Positions 34,644 through 43,647 are shown, counted from the stretch's first letter. The stretch: 64,000 nucleotides of DNA from Gemmatimonas aurantiaca (GCF_037190085.1 NZ_JBBCJO010000005.1:434001-498000), one strand, 5' to 3'. Numbers and translations: made by a program. Notes: generated by a model not told the origin, from the sequence alone.

Positions 34644-36310
34644 CAGTCCTTGCCTCCTGGTGGGACGCGGCTCTGTCGCTGTTTGCGTCCCTGCACATCC
34701 CGCTCTTCACGCGCGGCGCTGTTCAGCAGCGCTTCGGCCTGCTTCTGATCCAGGCCGCCCTGTCCCTGCGGTTGCTGCTGTTCGTTCTGCTGATCGTTTC
34801 CGCCACCACCACCGCCGCCTCCACCTCCGCCACTCGGTGGCGGCGTTTTCCGCAGCGCGAGTTCGTAGTTCCATTTCGCATCGGCATACCCCGGCCGGTC
34901 GGTGAGCAGGGCACGGTAGGCCGCGCGCGCGTCAGCCAGTCGCTGCTCCCCTTCGGGATTGCCGGGTTGCCGGCCGAGGATGAGCGCGGCCAGACCAGCG
35001 TTGAAGCGCGCGCGAAAGCGGACTTCCCCATCGGCGCCACGACGCACGGTCTCCAGGCGCTCCGACGCTTCGGACAACGAGTCCACGGCGATGAGCGTGG
35101 TGCCGAGATTGTAGGCCGTCTGCATGGTGGTGTCCCCTTGGGCCACCATCTCGCGATACGCACGCAACGCCGCCGGCACATTGCCTTCGGCAAAGAGCGC
35201 CGCGGGATCGGGCGCTTTGGCGCACGACCCCAGAAAGCCGGCCAGGACGATGCCGGGAATCTCGGGACGACGGCGCCCCGTGCCACCGCGTCGCACGAGC
35301 CGCCAGGAGTCCCAGGCCAGCAGGATGAGCGCCGGCACCACGAACCAGAGGAAACGCGCCACGTGATCTTCACGGGTATCGACCGTGCGACGCGCCGTGC
35401 GCAACGAGCGCAGCGCCCCGCGGATGCGCGCCGCTTTGTCCGAGGCTTCGGCGGGAATGAACGTGCCATGTGCCGCTTCGGCGGCCTTGGCGAGCAGATC
35501 GGGGGAATAACGCGTCACCACGATCTGCCCTTCGTCATCCCGCTTCTCGCGCACGATCGTCCCCTCACGCACGGGAATGGTGGCACCATTCGGCGTGCCG
35601 AAGCCCACCGTGACCACGCTGATGCCCTTGCTGCCGGCTTCCGATGCCGCCGATTCGATATCCTCCACAGAGTCGAACGACTCACCGTCGCTGAGCAGAA
35701 CCAGGGCACGGTCGGCATCACCATCGCTGGCCATCAGCAATTCGCTGCCCTGACGGATCGCCCGCGACAATGCGCTCCCTGCCTGCCCCACGACACTGGG
35801 GTCGAGATTGTCGAGAAAGAGTTCGAGCGCCCCATCATCGGCGGTGAGCGGTGTCAGGATGTAGCTCCGGCCCGCGAAGGCGATGAGTGCCACCCGGTCG
35901 GCCGGTGACATCGCGCGCAAACGGCGCACCTCCTGCTTCACGCGCTCGAGACGCGAAGGACGTTCGTCCTGCGCCAGCATCGAGAGCGATGCGTCGATGG
36001 CGATGGCCATGTCGATACCGCGCGAACTCATCGGTCCCCGGGCAAGGCCCCAGCGCGGTCCCGCCAGCGCCACACCGAGCAAGGCTCCCACCGCCATCAG
36101 ACGTACGGTGCGGCGTGTGGCTTCCGCATCCTGCGACACCATCAGCCGCGTGAGCGCCGCCATCGACGCATAACGCGCGAGGCGTTCCGTGCGACGCACC
36201 TGGCGCTGCCGACGCAGCCACCACACCAGCAGCGGCAGCACGATGACCAGCACCAGCAACCAGGGTGTATCGAACAGGAGCGGCGGAAGATTGGGGAGCG
36301 GAATCGTCAT
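34640..36310 (-). CDS. BatB-BatC fusion: vWA domain plus TPR protein
   Basis: The 556-aa product has a membrane segment near 13-30, a second near 70-85, then a vWA domain (about 95-285) with the MIDAS motif DASLSM and LSDGESFDSVEDIE, another membrane segment near 310-325, and TPR repeats (about 365-500) preceding a poly-Gly run (12 Gly) and a Gln-rich tail. The second half resembles BatC. An internal lipobox-like GFLGSC marks the junction, as if a separate lipoprotein gene had been fused. It overlaps batA and the batD/E gene by 4 bases each. Confidence 0.85.
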   Translation of the reverse strand: MTIPLPNLPPLLFDTPWLLVLVIVLPLLVWWLRRQRQVRRTERLARYASMAALTRLMVSQDAEATRRTVRLMAVGALLGVALAGPRWGLARGPMSSRGIDMAIAIDASLSMLAQDERPSRLERVKQEVRRLRAMSPADRVALIAFAGRSYILTPLTADDGALELFLDNLDPSVVGQAGSALSRAIRQGSELLMASDGDADRALVLLSDGESFDSVEDIESAASEAGSKGISVVTVGFGTPNGATIPVREGTIVREKRDDEGQIVVTRYSPDLLAKAAEAAHGTFIPAEASDKAARIRGALRSLRTARRTVDTREDHVARFLWFVVPALILLAWDSWRLVRRGGTGRRRPEIPGIVLAGFLGSCAKAPDPAALFAEGNVPAALRAYREMVAQGDTTMQTAYNLGTTLIAVDSLSEASERLETVRRGADGEVRFRARFNAGLAALILGRQPGNPEGEQRLADARAAYRALLTDRPGYADAKWNYELALRKTPPPSGGGGGGGGGGGNDQQNEQQQPQGQGGLDQKQAEALLNSAAREERDVQGRKQRQSRVPPGGKDW

Positions 36311-37377
36311 GGCAGCACCCCGCGACGCGCGCGCAGTATCAGTTCGAACACCAACGCCGCCAGCCCGATGAGCAACGGCCAGCGAAACCGCTCGGTGTAC
36401 CGAATGTAGGCGCGTGCTTCCACCGCCGACCGTTCGAGACGATCGATCTGCTCATAGATGCTCTGCAACGCCGCCGCGTCCCTGGCACGGAAGTATCGTC
36501 CGCCGGTGCTGTTGGCGATTTCCGTGAGCAAGGCCTCGTCGATCTTCACGGGGCGGTTTTCATACCGCAACCCGAAGAGCCCACGTCCGACGGGCACGGC
36601 GGCCATGCCTTCGGTTCCCACACCGATGGTGTAGATGCGGATACCGAACGTGCCCGCGGCCTGCGCGGCCGTACGCGGATCGATGGCGCCGCGGTTGTTC
36701 TCACCATCGGTGAGCAGCACCATGACACGCGAACGTCCGGGGGAATTGCGCAGACGGTTGGCCGCGGTGGCGATCGCCGTGCCGATGGCCGTGCCGTCCT
36801 CGAGCTGGCCCACCTGCAGGTTGTCGATCGCCGCCAGCACGACCGGATAGTCGGTGGTGAGGGGCACCTGGGTGAGTGCTTCTCCGGAGAACGCCACCAG
36901 TCCCACACGATCGCTGGTGCGCCCCATGACAAAACGTTTGACCTTCTCTTTCGCGACTTCCATGCGGTTCTGCGGCTGGAAATCCTCGGCCAGCATGGAG
37001 CTCGAGATATCGACGGTGAGGGCGATATCGATGCCGTCGCTGGACACCCGTTCGGCCCGCGCTCCCGAGCGCGGTTGCGCGACCGCCACGATGAGACCGG
37101 TGAGGGCCAACGCACGCAGCCACGGCAACCAGCGCACCCACGCGATACGCGGCTTCGGTCCCCTGGCCAACAGACCGGCGCGCGAGAAGGTGATCGTGCG
37201 TTGCGTGGCTTCGCGATGCCACCACCACCAGAGCCACAGCGGCACGGCCAGCAACAACAGCAGCACTTCGGGGTGCGCGAAATTCACACCGAACAGCGAC
37301 ACCAGGGTGGACCGTGCACTCCACCACTCGCCGTTCATCAGCGTGTCCAACCAGCCGCGCCACGTCGTGCCCATCAT
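36307..37377 (-). CDS. batA: BatA-like vWA domain membrane protein
   Basis: The 356-aa product has membrane segments near 37-53, 83-100 and 330-348, and a vWA domain in between with a perfect MIDAS motif (TVDISSSMLAEDFQPQNRM), DRVGLVAFSGEALTQVPLT and VMVLLTDGENNRGAIDP. This is the standard BatA layout (two N-terminal TMs, vWA, one C-terminal TM). It overlaps the genes on both sides by 4 bases. It probably forms a complex with the BatB/C and BatD/E proteins, and MoxR-type ATPases commonly act on such vWA proteins. Confidence 0.9.
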   Translation of the reverse strand: MMGTTWRGWLDTLMNGEWWSARSTLVSLFGVNFAHPEVLLLLLAVPLWLWWWWHREATQRTITFSRAGLLARGPKPRIAWVRWLPWLRALALTGLIVAVAQPRSGARAERVSSDGIDIALTVDISSSMLAEDFQPQNRMEVAKEKVKRFVMGRTSDRVGLVAFSGEALTQVPLTTDYPVVLAAIDNLQVGQLEDGTAIGTAIATAANRLRNSPGRSRVMVLLTDGENNRGAIDPRTAAQAAGTFGIRIYTIGVGTEGMAAVPVGRGLFGLRYENRPVKIDEALLTEIANSTGGRYFRARDAAALQSIYEQIDRLERSAVEARAYIRYTERFRWPLLIGLAALVFELILRARRGVLP

Positions 37378-38408
37378 CGCGCTCCAGCGCGTGGACGTCG
37401 TGACGCGCGGCGCGCCTGTTCCTCGGCGTCCTTGCGTTCCCGCTCCACCGCCGCGGCCGCCGCGGCCCGCGCCGCTTCCTCGGCCGCCCGCCGCTCACGA
37501 TCGGTGCGTTCGATGTGATCGACGATCGCCCGCGCTTCCGCGCCGATCTCCCGGGCGCGTGGTGTCGACACCCGACGCGCTGCGAACTTGATGCCGTCGG
37601 CATCGGCCAGCAGCGACACCAGACGATCGCGCGGAACGCGGGGATCGTCGGCCACGGCGCCCAGCAGTTCGGCACTCGTCAACGACAACGTGGCCTCGGG
37701 AATGCGCGCCGACACATACAGACGCAACACATCCAGGGCCAATGCGACATACCGCCCGCTCTCTCCGGCTTCGGCCAACGCGAGCCGATCGAGACGTTCG
37801 AACTCGTGCACCGCGCGCGCGTACGGATCGGTCGGAGGTGCCGCCACCCGCTCGGCGCCATGACGCCGGCGACGACGCCAGAGCCACCACAACAAGCCCA
37901 ACGCGGCCAGGACCAGCAGGGCTGGCCACCATCGCTCCCACCATGGATCGACACGCGGAAACAGATCGCGTGCCGGTTTGGGCACGTGCAGGGTGGTGTC
38001 GCCCGGCAACACACTCTTCACCTGCACACGCGCATCGGCGAGCGGCACGCGCATGGTGACATTGCCGTACCGCACGACCGCATCACCAAGTCCGATGGGC
38101 AGCGCACCGATGTCCCAGGCGCTGAGGGTGTATTCGGCCCGCTCGCGGCGACCGCCCGTCATTCCGCCTTGATCGATGACCTTCACCGGCTCGCGCATCA
38201 CCACCACGGCGGTGGTATCGGTGATCGTCGGCCACTCCACGCGCGCATCGCTGGGCACCACCACCGTCACGATCAGCCGGAACGGATCGCCGATCTCCAC
38301 GGTGTCGGGAGACACCACCTTGCCCGCCTGCACACGGGATCCCGTCTGCCGCGTGAACAGCGTGGTGTCGAGAGAAGCCGGCGGTTGCACGGATTGCATG
38401 GGCCTCAC
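37374..38408 (-). CDS. BatD-like protein with one TM segment (DUF4381-type context)
   Basis: The 344-aa product has an N-terminal beta-rich domain (VEIGDPFRLIVTVVVPSD near 37), one strong membrane segment at about 165-185 (WWPALLVLAALGLLWWLW), then a cytoplasmic part of helices ending in a highly charged, Ala/Arg-rich coiled coil (about 305-344). The GTG start at 38408 overlaps the DUF58 stop (GTGA). No signal peptide precedes the domain that should be periplasmic, which is odd. A gene of this type between DUF58 and batA is normal for Bat operons; its exact role is unknown. Confidence 0.75.
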   Translation of the reverse strand: MRPMQSVQPPASLDTTLFTRQTGSRVQAGKVVSPDTVEIGDPFRLIVTVVVPSDARVEWPTITDTTAVVVMREPVKVIDQGGMTGGRRERAEYTLSAWDIGALPIGLGDAVVRYGNVTMRVPLADARVQVKSVLPGDTTLHVPKPARDLFPRVDPWWERWWPALLVLAALGLLWWLWRRRRRHGAERVAAPPTDPYARAVHEFERLDRLALAEAGESGRYVALALDVLRLYVSARIPEATLSLTSAELLGAVADDPRVPRDRLVSLLADADGIKFAARRVSTPRAREIGAEARAIVDHIERTDRERRAAEEAARAAAAAAVERERKDAEEQARRASRRPRAGAR

Positions 38409-39364
38409 CGCGTGCCCACCGGCTGCAATGCGGCGTCACCGAGCGTCCCTCGCGGACCGGTGCGCACGGCCCCGTGCGGACGGCGCGCGCGCGCGCGGAA
38501 GAAAGCCAGCAACGCATCCACGTACCCGTATTCGGTGTGCACCACGATCTCGTCGAGACCGAGCCGTCCGAACAGTTTGCGTCGCGATTCATCCTCCGCC
38601 GCGACCCGCGCCGCAAACGCGCGACGCACCAGCGGATTCGAGGTGTCGATCTCCACGATCTCGCCGGTTTCGGGGTCCTCCAATCGGGCCGGGCCGATGT
38701 CGGGCAGTGCCCGTTCCGCGGGATCTTCCAGCGTGATCGCAATGACATCGTGTCGCTGCGCGAGACGCGCCAGCGGTTTCTCCAGATCGTCCGCGAGAAA
38801 GTCGGACGCCAGGAAGATCACCGACCGATGCGGCAGGAGTCGCATGAGCCGGTCGACCATGGCCGACATGGAGGTGCCCCGTCCCGCGGGACGCACGGTG
38901 AGCAGATCACGAATGAGACGCAAGGCATGTTTGCGTCCCTTGCGCGCGGGGAGGGCATGTTCGACCCGATCGGTGAAGAGCATGAGTCCCACGCGGTCGT
39001 TGTTGCGCACCGCGGCCAGCGACAGCACCCCGGCCAGCTCGATGGCGAGATCGTGCTTGAAACGCGCGCGCGTGCCGAAACGCGACGATCCGGAAAGATC
39101 CACCGCGAGCATGATGGTGAGTTCGCGCTCTTCGACATATCGCTTGACGAAGGGGCGTCCCATGCGCGCCGAGACATTCCAGTCGATCGAGCGCACCTCG
39201 TCGCCGGGCTGATATTCGCGCACCTCCGCGAACTCCATCCCCTGTCCCTTGAACAGCGAGCGGTATTCACCGGCGAATCGCGAGTCCACCAGCCGGCGCG
39301 TGCGCACTTCGATGCGACGCACCTGGCGCAGGACATCGGCGGGTGCGATCGCCGCGATGCTCAC
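38405..39364 (-). CDS. DUF58 domain protein of the Bat operon
   Basis: The 319-aa product has the typical DUF58 core: FAGEYRSLFKGQGMEFAEVR, EYQPGDEVRSIDWNVSAR, then a vWA-like part with LAVDLSGSSRFGT and RVGLMLFTDRVEHALPARKG. DUF58 proteins almost always follow a MoxR ATPase gene, as here, with a 4-base overlap. It has no obvious membrane segment. It is presumed to work with MoxR as a chaperone or assembly module for the vWA proteins encoded downstream; this is inferred from conserved context. Confidence 0.92.
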   Translation of the reverse strand: MSIAAIAPADVLRQVRRIEVRTRRLVDSRFAGEYRSLFKGQGMEFAEVREYQPGDEVRSIDWNVSARMGRPFVKRYVEERELTIMLAVDLSGSSRFGTRARFKHDLAIELAGVLSLAAVRNNDRVGLMLFTDRVEHALPARKGRKHALRLIRDLLTVRPAGRGTSMSAMVDRLMRLLPHRSVIFLASDFLADDLEKPLARLAQRHDVIAITLEDPAERALPDIGPARLEDPETGEIVEIDTSNPLVRRAFAARVAAEDESRRKLFGRLGLDEIVVHTEYGYVDALLAFFRARARRPHGAVRTGPRGTLGDAALQPVGTR

Positions 39365-40344
39365 GGCGCGTTCACCACCGTGAGCAGCCGTTCCACGATC
39401 GTATCACTGGTGACGCCCTCGGCGTCCGCTTCGAACGACGTGAGGACACGATGCCGCAACACGTCGGGCGCGATGCTCTTCACGTCGTCGGGAGTGACAA
39501 AGGCGCGGCCACGGAGGAAGGCGTGGGCACGTGCCGCCTGTCCCAGGGCGATGGTCGCGCGCGGGGACGCGCCGAACTCGATGAGCGCGCGCAGATCGGG
39601 CGCCCCCACTTCCGCCGGATGACGCGTGGCGTGCACCAGTTCGACGATGTAGTCGACGATGCGCTCGTCCATGTACAACTCGGAGATGCGGCGACGGGCT
39701 TCCATCAGTTCTTCGGGCGACGCGACCGGCGCCACCGTGATGTTGTCGCCGCCGGCCATGCGCCGCAGAATCTCCTTCTCCTCCGCGCGCGTGGGATATC
39801 CCACGCGGAGCTTCATCATGAACCGGTCGACCTGTGCTTCGGGCAGCGGATACGTGCCTTCCTGCTCGATCGGGTTCTGCGTGGCGAGCACCAGAAACGG
39901 TTCGGTGAGCCGATACGTGGTGCCACCGATCGTGACCTGCTTTTCCTGCATGGCTTCGAGCAGCGCCGCCTGCACCTTGGCCGGCGCACGATTGATTTCG
40001 TCGGCCAGGATGATGTTGGCGAAGATCGGTCCGTGTTTGACGCGGAATTCGCCGCTGGGCTGATCGAAGATCTGCGTGCCGATGACGTCGGCCGGCAACA
40101 GGTCGGGCGTGAACTGGATGCGCTGGAAACTCGTGCGCACCGTTTCGGCGAGCGTCCGCACGGTCAGCGTCTTGGCGAGTCCGGGCACCCCTTCCAGGAG
40201 CACGTGCCCGCCGGTGAGCAGACTGATGAGCAGTCGCTCCACCATGTATTCCTGTCCGACGATGCGACGGGCGACCTCACGCAATACGCCCTGAACCAGA
40301 GCCGCGTCCTGCGAAACGCTCGAGCCGGTGACACTCGTAGTCAA
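39361..40344 (-). CDS. moxR: MoxR-type AAA+ ATPase
   Basis: The 327-aa product is an AAA+ ATPase of the MoxR group: Walker A region HVLLEGVPGLAKTLTVRTL, RIQFTPDLLPADVIGTQIF, Walker B region IILADEINRAPAKVQAALLE, sensor 1 VLATQNPIEQEGTYPLPEAQ and the lid domain. The only suitable start codon is TTG at 40344-40342 (MTTSVTG). It is the first gene of the Bat operon, with a pair of direct repeats 25-43 bases upstream. MoxR ATPases act as chaperones for vWA-domain partners, three of which follow in the same operon. Confidence 0.93.
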   Translation of the reverse strand: MTTSVTGSSVSQDAALVQGVLREVARRIVGQEYMVERLLISLLTGGHVLLEGVPGLAKTLTVRTLAETVRTSFQRIQFTPDLLPADVIGTQIFDQPSGEFRVKHGPIFANIILADEINRAPAKVQAALLEAMQEKQVTIGGTTYRLTEPFLVLATQNPIEQEGTYPLPEAQVDRFMMKLRVGYPTRAEEKEILRRMAGGDNITVAPVASPEELMEARRRISELYMDERIVDYIVELVHATRHPAEVGAPDLRALIEFGASPRATIALGQAARAHAFLRGRAFVTPDDVKSIAPDVLRHRVLTSFEADAEGVTSDTIVERLLTVVNAP

Positions 40345-40368
40345 CGCTGAATCCCGTGTCTGAGAGAA

Positions 40369-40387
40369 GCTGTCATGACGCTGTCAT
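40369..40387 (-). promoter_or_regulatory. pair of GCTGTCAT direct repeats upstream of moxR
   Basis: GCTGTCAT occurs at 40369-40376 and again at 40380-40387, spaced 11 bases start to start, one turn of the helix, on the same face. They lie 25-43 bases upstream of the moxR TTG. This could be an operator for the Bat operon; no matching regulator is identified. Otherwise the gap 40345-40473 is featureless. Confidence 0.4.
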
Positions 40388-40473
40388 ACCGCTGGCCTGC
40401 CGGGGACATGCCGCGTCATGATGTCGTCATTGCGGCCAGATACCCCATGTGACCCCGATCTGCTCCACGACCC

Positions 40474-41472
40474 TCACTCCCCCTGCCCGATCAGGGCGTC
40501 CAGCACCGTCCGTTCGGTATTGGTGAGGGCACGGGCCGCGCCCGACGGCAGATCGCCGAGCCGCACGGGACCGAATCGGGTACGCACGAGACGCTCCACC
40601 TCGAGGCCCAGCGCGTCGCAGATGCGGCGGACTTCGTGCGTGCGTCCTTCGGCGATCGTGAGTTCGAACGCCCAGCGCCGACCGCCAAGCGGATGCGCCA
40701 GGACTTCGATGGGCACGACCAGCCCGTCTTCGAGCTGCACACCGCGCCGCGCCTCCCGGGCCGCCGAGACCGCATCGCCGCGCACGGTGGCCACGTAGGT
40801 GCGCTCCACCTCACGACTGGGGTGCGTGAGCGCGTGAGCGGCCGTGCCGTCGGTGGTGAGCAGCAGAACCCCTTCGGTCATGAAGTCGAGGCGTCCGACG
40901 TACACCAGTCCCGGCGCATCGTCGACCAGATCGAAGACGGTGGGGCGACCGGCGGGATCCTTGCGCGTGGTCATCACGGCGGCGGGTTTGTGCAGCACGA
41001 TCCACCGATGACTGGTGACCTGCGTGACCACTGGTGTGCCATCGAGGGTGATGCGGTCCCGCGCCGGATCGACCACCTGGCCGATGACCGCGGTGGTGCC
41101 GTTCACCTGGACCCGTCCATCCGCCACGGCGCTGTCGGCCTCCCGACGCGACAGCACGCCCGCGCGGGCCAGGGCCCGCTGCACGCGCATGGGCCCTTCC
41201 TCGCGGGCTTTGACGGTGCTGCCGCCCCTGGCCAAAGGCGGGCCGCCGGTGGGCCGGGTGGACTTGGCGGACCTCGCGGGGCTGGTTGGCTTGGCAGGCC
41301 TGGGGGGCCGGGCGGGCTTGCTGGAATCGGCAGACTTTCGCGCCGACGCCGCCGACGTGGTCTTCTTCGCGTGCGGCGCCTTCGCTTGGGCCTTTCCAGG
41401 CGCCTTGCCTTGCGCCTTTCCAGACGCCTTCCCCTTGCCGGCCGCGCTGTCCGGGCGACGCGGCCGCGTCAC
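40474..41472 (-). CDS. rluB: RsuA/RluB-family rRNA pseudouridine synthase
   Basis: The 332-aa product has a long Lys/Ala/Pro-rich N-terminal tail (1 to about 92), an S4 RNA-binding domain (MRVQRALARAGVLSRREAD) and a pseudouridine synthase domain with the catalytic signature VYVGRLDFMTEGVLLLTTDG, then IAEGRTHEVRRICDALGLEV. RluB modifies U2605 of 23S rRNA and RsuA U516 of 16S; sequence alone does not separate them firmly, but position downstream of scpAB favours RluB. The GTG start overlaps the scpB stop (GTGA). Confidence 0.88.
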   Translation of the reverse strand: MTRPRRPDSAAGKGKASGKAQGKAPGKAQAKAPHAKKTTSAASARKSADSSKPARPPRPAKPTSPARSAKSTRPTGGPPLARGGSTVKAREEGPMRVQRALARAGVLSRREADSAVADGRVQVNGTTAVIGQVVDPARDRITLDGTPVVTQVTSHRWIVLHKPAAVMTTRKDPAGRPTVFDLVDDAPGLVYVGRLDFMTEGVLLLTTDGTAAHALTHPSREVERTYVATVRGDAVSAAREARRGVQLEDGLVVPIEVLAHPLGGRRWAFELTIAEGRTHEVRRICDALGLEVERLVRTRFGPVRLGDLPSGAARALTNTERTVLDALIGQGE

Positions 41473-42023
41473 TCCGGAACGACCGTGGCGTTGCCAGCGC
41501 CGCGCAGCGCGATCGCAAGTTCGTCGGCCCGCGGCAGCTCCTCGAGGTGACGCAGCGCGAACTGCTCGAGGAATTGTGGCGTGGTGCCGTACAGCAACGG
41601 ACGGCCGATGCCTTCACTGCGTCCGACGATGTCGATGAGACCACGTTCGTGCAGCGACTTGAGAACGGATCCCACGGCCACGCCGCGGATCTCCTCGATC
41701 TCCGCGCGACCGATGGGCTGCCGGTAGGCCACGATGGCCAGCGTTTCGAGCGCCGCCGCCGACAGGCGCTGCGGACGCACCGCCACCTGCGCCCGCTCGA
41801 TCGCCTCGGCGAATTCGGCACGCGTGAGGATCTGCCAGCCCCCGCCCTGCTCCACGAGTTCCACGCCGTGACCATCCACGTCGTAGTGCTCACGCAGTTC
41901 GTCGAGGGCGGCGCTCACCGCGGCTGGACTCGCCTCCGCATCGAGAGCCGCCAGCGCATCGAGAGAAATCGGTCGGGGCGCGGCGAAGAGCGCGGCTTCA
42001 AGCAGCTTCGCTAACGGCGTCAC
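41469..42023 (-). CDS. scpB: segregation and condensation protein B
   Basis: ScpB is a winged-helix subunit of the SMC-ScpAB condensin, needed for chromosome compaction. I place the start at the GTG at 42023 (VTPLAKLLEAALFAAPRPIS), giving 184 aa; the longer frame upstream overlaps scpA and is Cys/Trp-rich nonsense. Conserved parts are SAAALETLAIVAYRQPIGRA, EIEEIRGVAVGSVLKSLHER and GIGRPLLYGTTPQFLEQFAL. It overlaps scpA by 26 bases and rluB by 4 bases. Confidence 0.93.
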   Translation of the reverse strand: MTPLAKLLEAALFAAPRPISLDALAALDAEASPAAVSAALDELREHYDVDGHGVELVEQGGGWQILTRAEFAEAIERAQVAVRPQRLSAAALETLAIVAYRQPIGRAEIEEIRGVAVGSVLKSLHERGLIDIVGRSEGIGRPLLYGTTPQFLEQFALRHLEELPRADELAIALRGAGNATVVPE

Positions 42024-42747
42024 GACGGATCTCCACGGAAGCAAACGGCTGGCGCTGCGCGATGTGCAGTTCACCCAGCTTGGCCATTTCGAGCAACGCC
42101 AGCAGCACGGACAACACCTGCCACGGCTCGGCGTCGGCACTCACCAGATCCGACCAGCGGCAGTGACGACGCATCGCGATCACCGAACGGATGGTGGTCA
42201 TGGCGCCGGCCACGTCCAGCGCCCGCGGCACGACTTCGTGCAGCGTGGGCTCCTTGCTCGTGCGCAGCACGCGGTCCACCGCGGCCAGCAGATCACCCAG
42301 CGCCAGCGCGAGCGGCGCGTTGATGGGCGTGATGTCGACGGACGCCGGCACGAAACGTCGCGCGAACTGATGACGGCGTTCCTCCCCACGGTGTTCGAGC
42401 AGGTCGACCACTTCCCGCATCTGCTGATACTCGAGCAGACGACGGACGAGTTCGGCGCGCGGATCCTCCCACGCCTCCTCGCCGTCGGCGCGCGGCAGCA
42501 GCATCTGCGCCTTGATGCGGAGCAGACGCGCGGCCATCTCGAGATAGTCGGCGGCTTCGTCGAGTCCGAGCGTGCTGATGCGCGCGAGGAACTGCTCGGC
42601 GATACGGGCGATGGGGATGTCGTAGATGTCGACCTGTTCATCGCGGATGAGCGACAACAGGAGATCGAGCGGGCCGGTGAACTGGCTCAGCTCGACGACA
42701 AACGACGGCCCCGCGGCCTCGACGGTGCGGAAGTTGGGAGCGATCAC
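41998..42747 (-). CDS. scpA: segregation and condensation protein A
   Basis: ScpA is the kleisin that bridges the SMC heads in bacterial condensin. The 249-aa product has the N-terminal FVVELSQFTGPLDLLLSLIR signature, then DIYDIPIARIAEQFLARI, AADYLEMAARLLRIKAQMLL and a C-terminal winged helix ending SVEIRRDAVSEAA. It starts 5 bases after the site-2 protease gene and overlaps scpB by 26 bases. The smc gene is not in the window. Confidence 0.95.
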   Translation of the reverse strand: MIAPNFRTVEAAGPSFVVELSQFTGPLDLLLSLIRDEQVDIYDIPIARIAEQFLARISTLGLDEAADYLEMAARLLRIKAQMLLPRADGEEAWEDPRAELVRRLLEYQQMREVVDLLEHRGEERRHQFARRFVPASVDITPINAPLALALGDLLAAVDRVLRTSKEPTLHEVVPRALDVAGAMTTIRSVIAMRRHCRWSDLVSADAEPWQVLSVLLALLEMAKLGELHIAQRQPFASVEIRRDAVSEAA

Positions 42748-42752
42748 GCGGA

Positions 42753-43430
42753 TTACGCGAAGGGGTTGGGCAACAAGTATGGAAAGTACACCCGTTCGGC
42801 CATGATGCGCAGGACATAGACCGGCGTGAGCCAGGCATTGATCAGCGGCCGACCGAACGAGAGCATGGCGAACAGGATCAGCAGCCCCGCGCCGCCGAGT
42901 CGCTGGTATTGCAGCGCCCAGCGCGGGGGGAGCAGGTACTTGAAGACGTGTGATCCATCCAGCGGCGGAATGGGGAGCAGATTGAACGCCGCCAGGAACA
43001 GGTTGATGAGAATGCTGACTTCAGCGATCCGCTGCGCGATGGCCAGCGGCCGTTCGAGCCCCGGTATCTGCTGTCCCAGGAATCCAAGAAGGATGATGAC
43101 CGGGATACAGGCTATGGCGATCATCACATTCGTGGCCACACCGGCCAGCGACACGATGATGTCGCCCTTCTTGTAGTTCCGGTAATTGCGCGGGTTGACC
43201 GGCACCGGTTTGGCGCCGCCGAAGATCGGTCCGCCCATGGCCCACAGCACCAGCGGAAGGATCACCGTCATGAACGGATCGATGTGCTTGAGCGGATTGA
43301 GGGTCAGCCGCCCGAGCTGATAGGCTGTCGGATCCCCCTGCTTCAGCGCCGCATAGCCATGCGCGTATTCGTGCGCGACCATCGCAAACAGCAGCCCGGG
43401 GGCGATGAGGGCGAGTTGCTGGAAGTCCAC
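42753..43430 (-). CDS. site-2 protease-family membrane metalloprotease (M50)
   Basis: I place the start at GTG 43430 (VDFQQLALIAPGLLFAMVAH), which matches the family's usual opening; a longer frame to 43535 exists. The 225-aa product has the zinc motif HEYAHGYAALKQGDP, the family segment LGRLTLNPLKHIDP, and the third ligand region LLPIPPLDGSHVFK, within about five or six membrane segments. It is the small, PDZ-less type of M50 peptidase often encoded next to scpAB. The substrate is unknown. It lies 5 bases before scpA. Confidence 0.9.
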   Translation of the reverse strand: MDFQQLALIAPGLLFAMVAHEYAHGYAALKQGDPTAYQLGRLTLNPLKHIDPFMTVILPLVLWAMGGPIFGGAKPVPVNPRNYRNYKKGDIIVSLAGVATNVMIAIACIPVIILLGFLGQQIPGLERPLAIAQRIAEVSILINLFLAAFNLLPIPPLDGSHVFKYLLPPRWALQYQRLGGAGLLILFAMLSFGRPLINAWLTPVYVLRIMAERVYFPYLLPNPFA

Positions 43431-43576
43431 GATGGAAGGGGCCGGGAGTGGGACGCGAATGCAAGCAAATCCGGACCGGAAGGTAGCCGGCGACGGGAGG
43501 GGTGTCAAAAGGCCGTCGGCCACGGGCGCGGACAACGGGCGGTCCGGGCAGGGCTTCTGACGAGTGCTTGTACCGC

Positions 43577-43605
43577 TTGACCGGCGCCCGGGTCCCGGAT
43601 ATGTT
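43577..43605 (+). promoter_or_regulatory. predicted rpsT promoter
   Basis: TTGACC (43577-43582) and TATGTT (43600-43605) are separated by 17 bases, a good sigma-70-type match. Transcription from about 43612 would give a leader of about 100 bases before the rpsT start, containing the hairpin at 43629-43647. Confidence 0.6.
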
Positions 43606-43628
43606 TTTCAGTCTGTTCCGCCACGCGT

Positions 43629-43647
43629 GTCTAGCGTTGTGCTAGAC
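43629..43647 (+). promoter_or_regulatory. hairpin in the rpsT leader
   Basis: GTCTAGC (43629-43635) pairs with GCTAGAC (43641-43647) around the loop GTTGT. It lies between the predicted promoter and the rpsT start. A leader structure could serve S20 autoregulation or be an operator; there is no T-run, so it is not a simple terminator. Confidence 0.4.

Noticed and set aside
41998..42140. Longer ScpB start at 42140
   Set aside because: The extension overlaps scpA coding sequence and is Cys/Trp-rich; the GTG at 42023 gives the standard ScpB opening.
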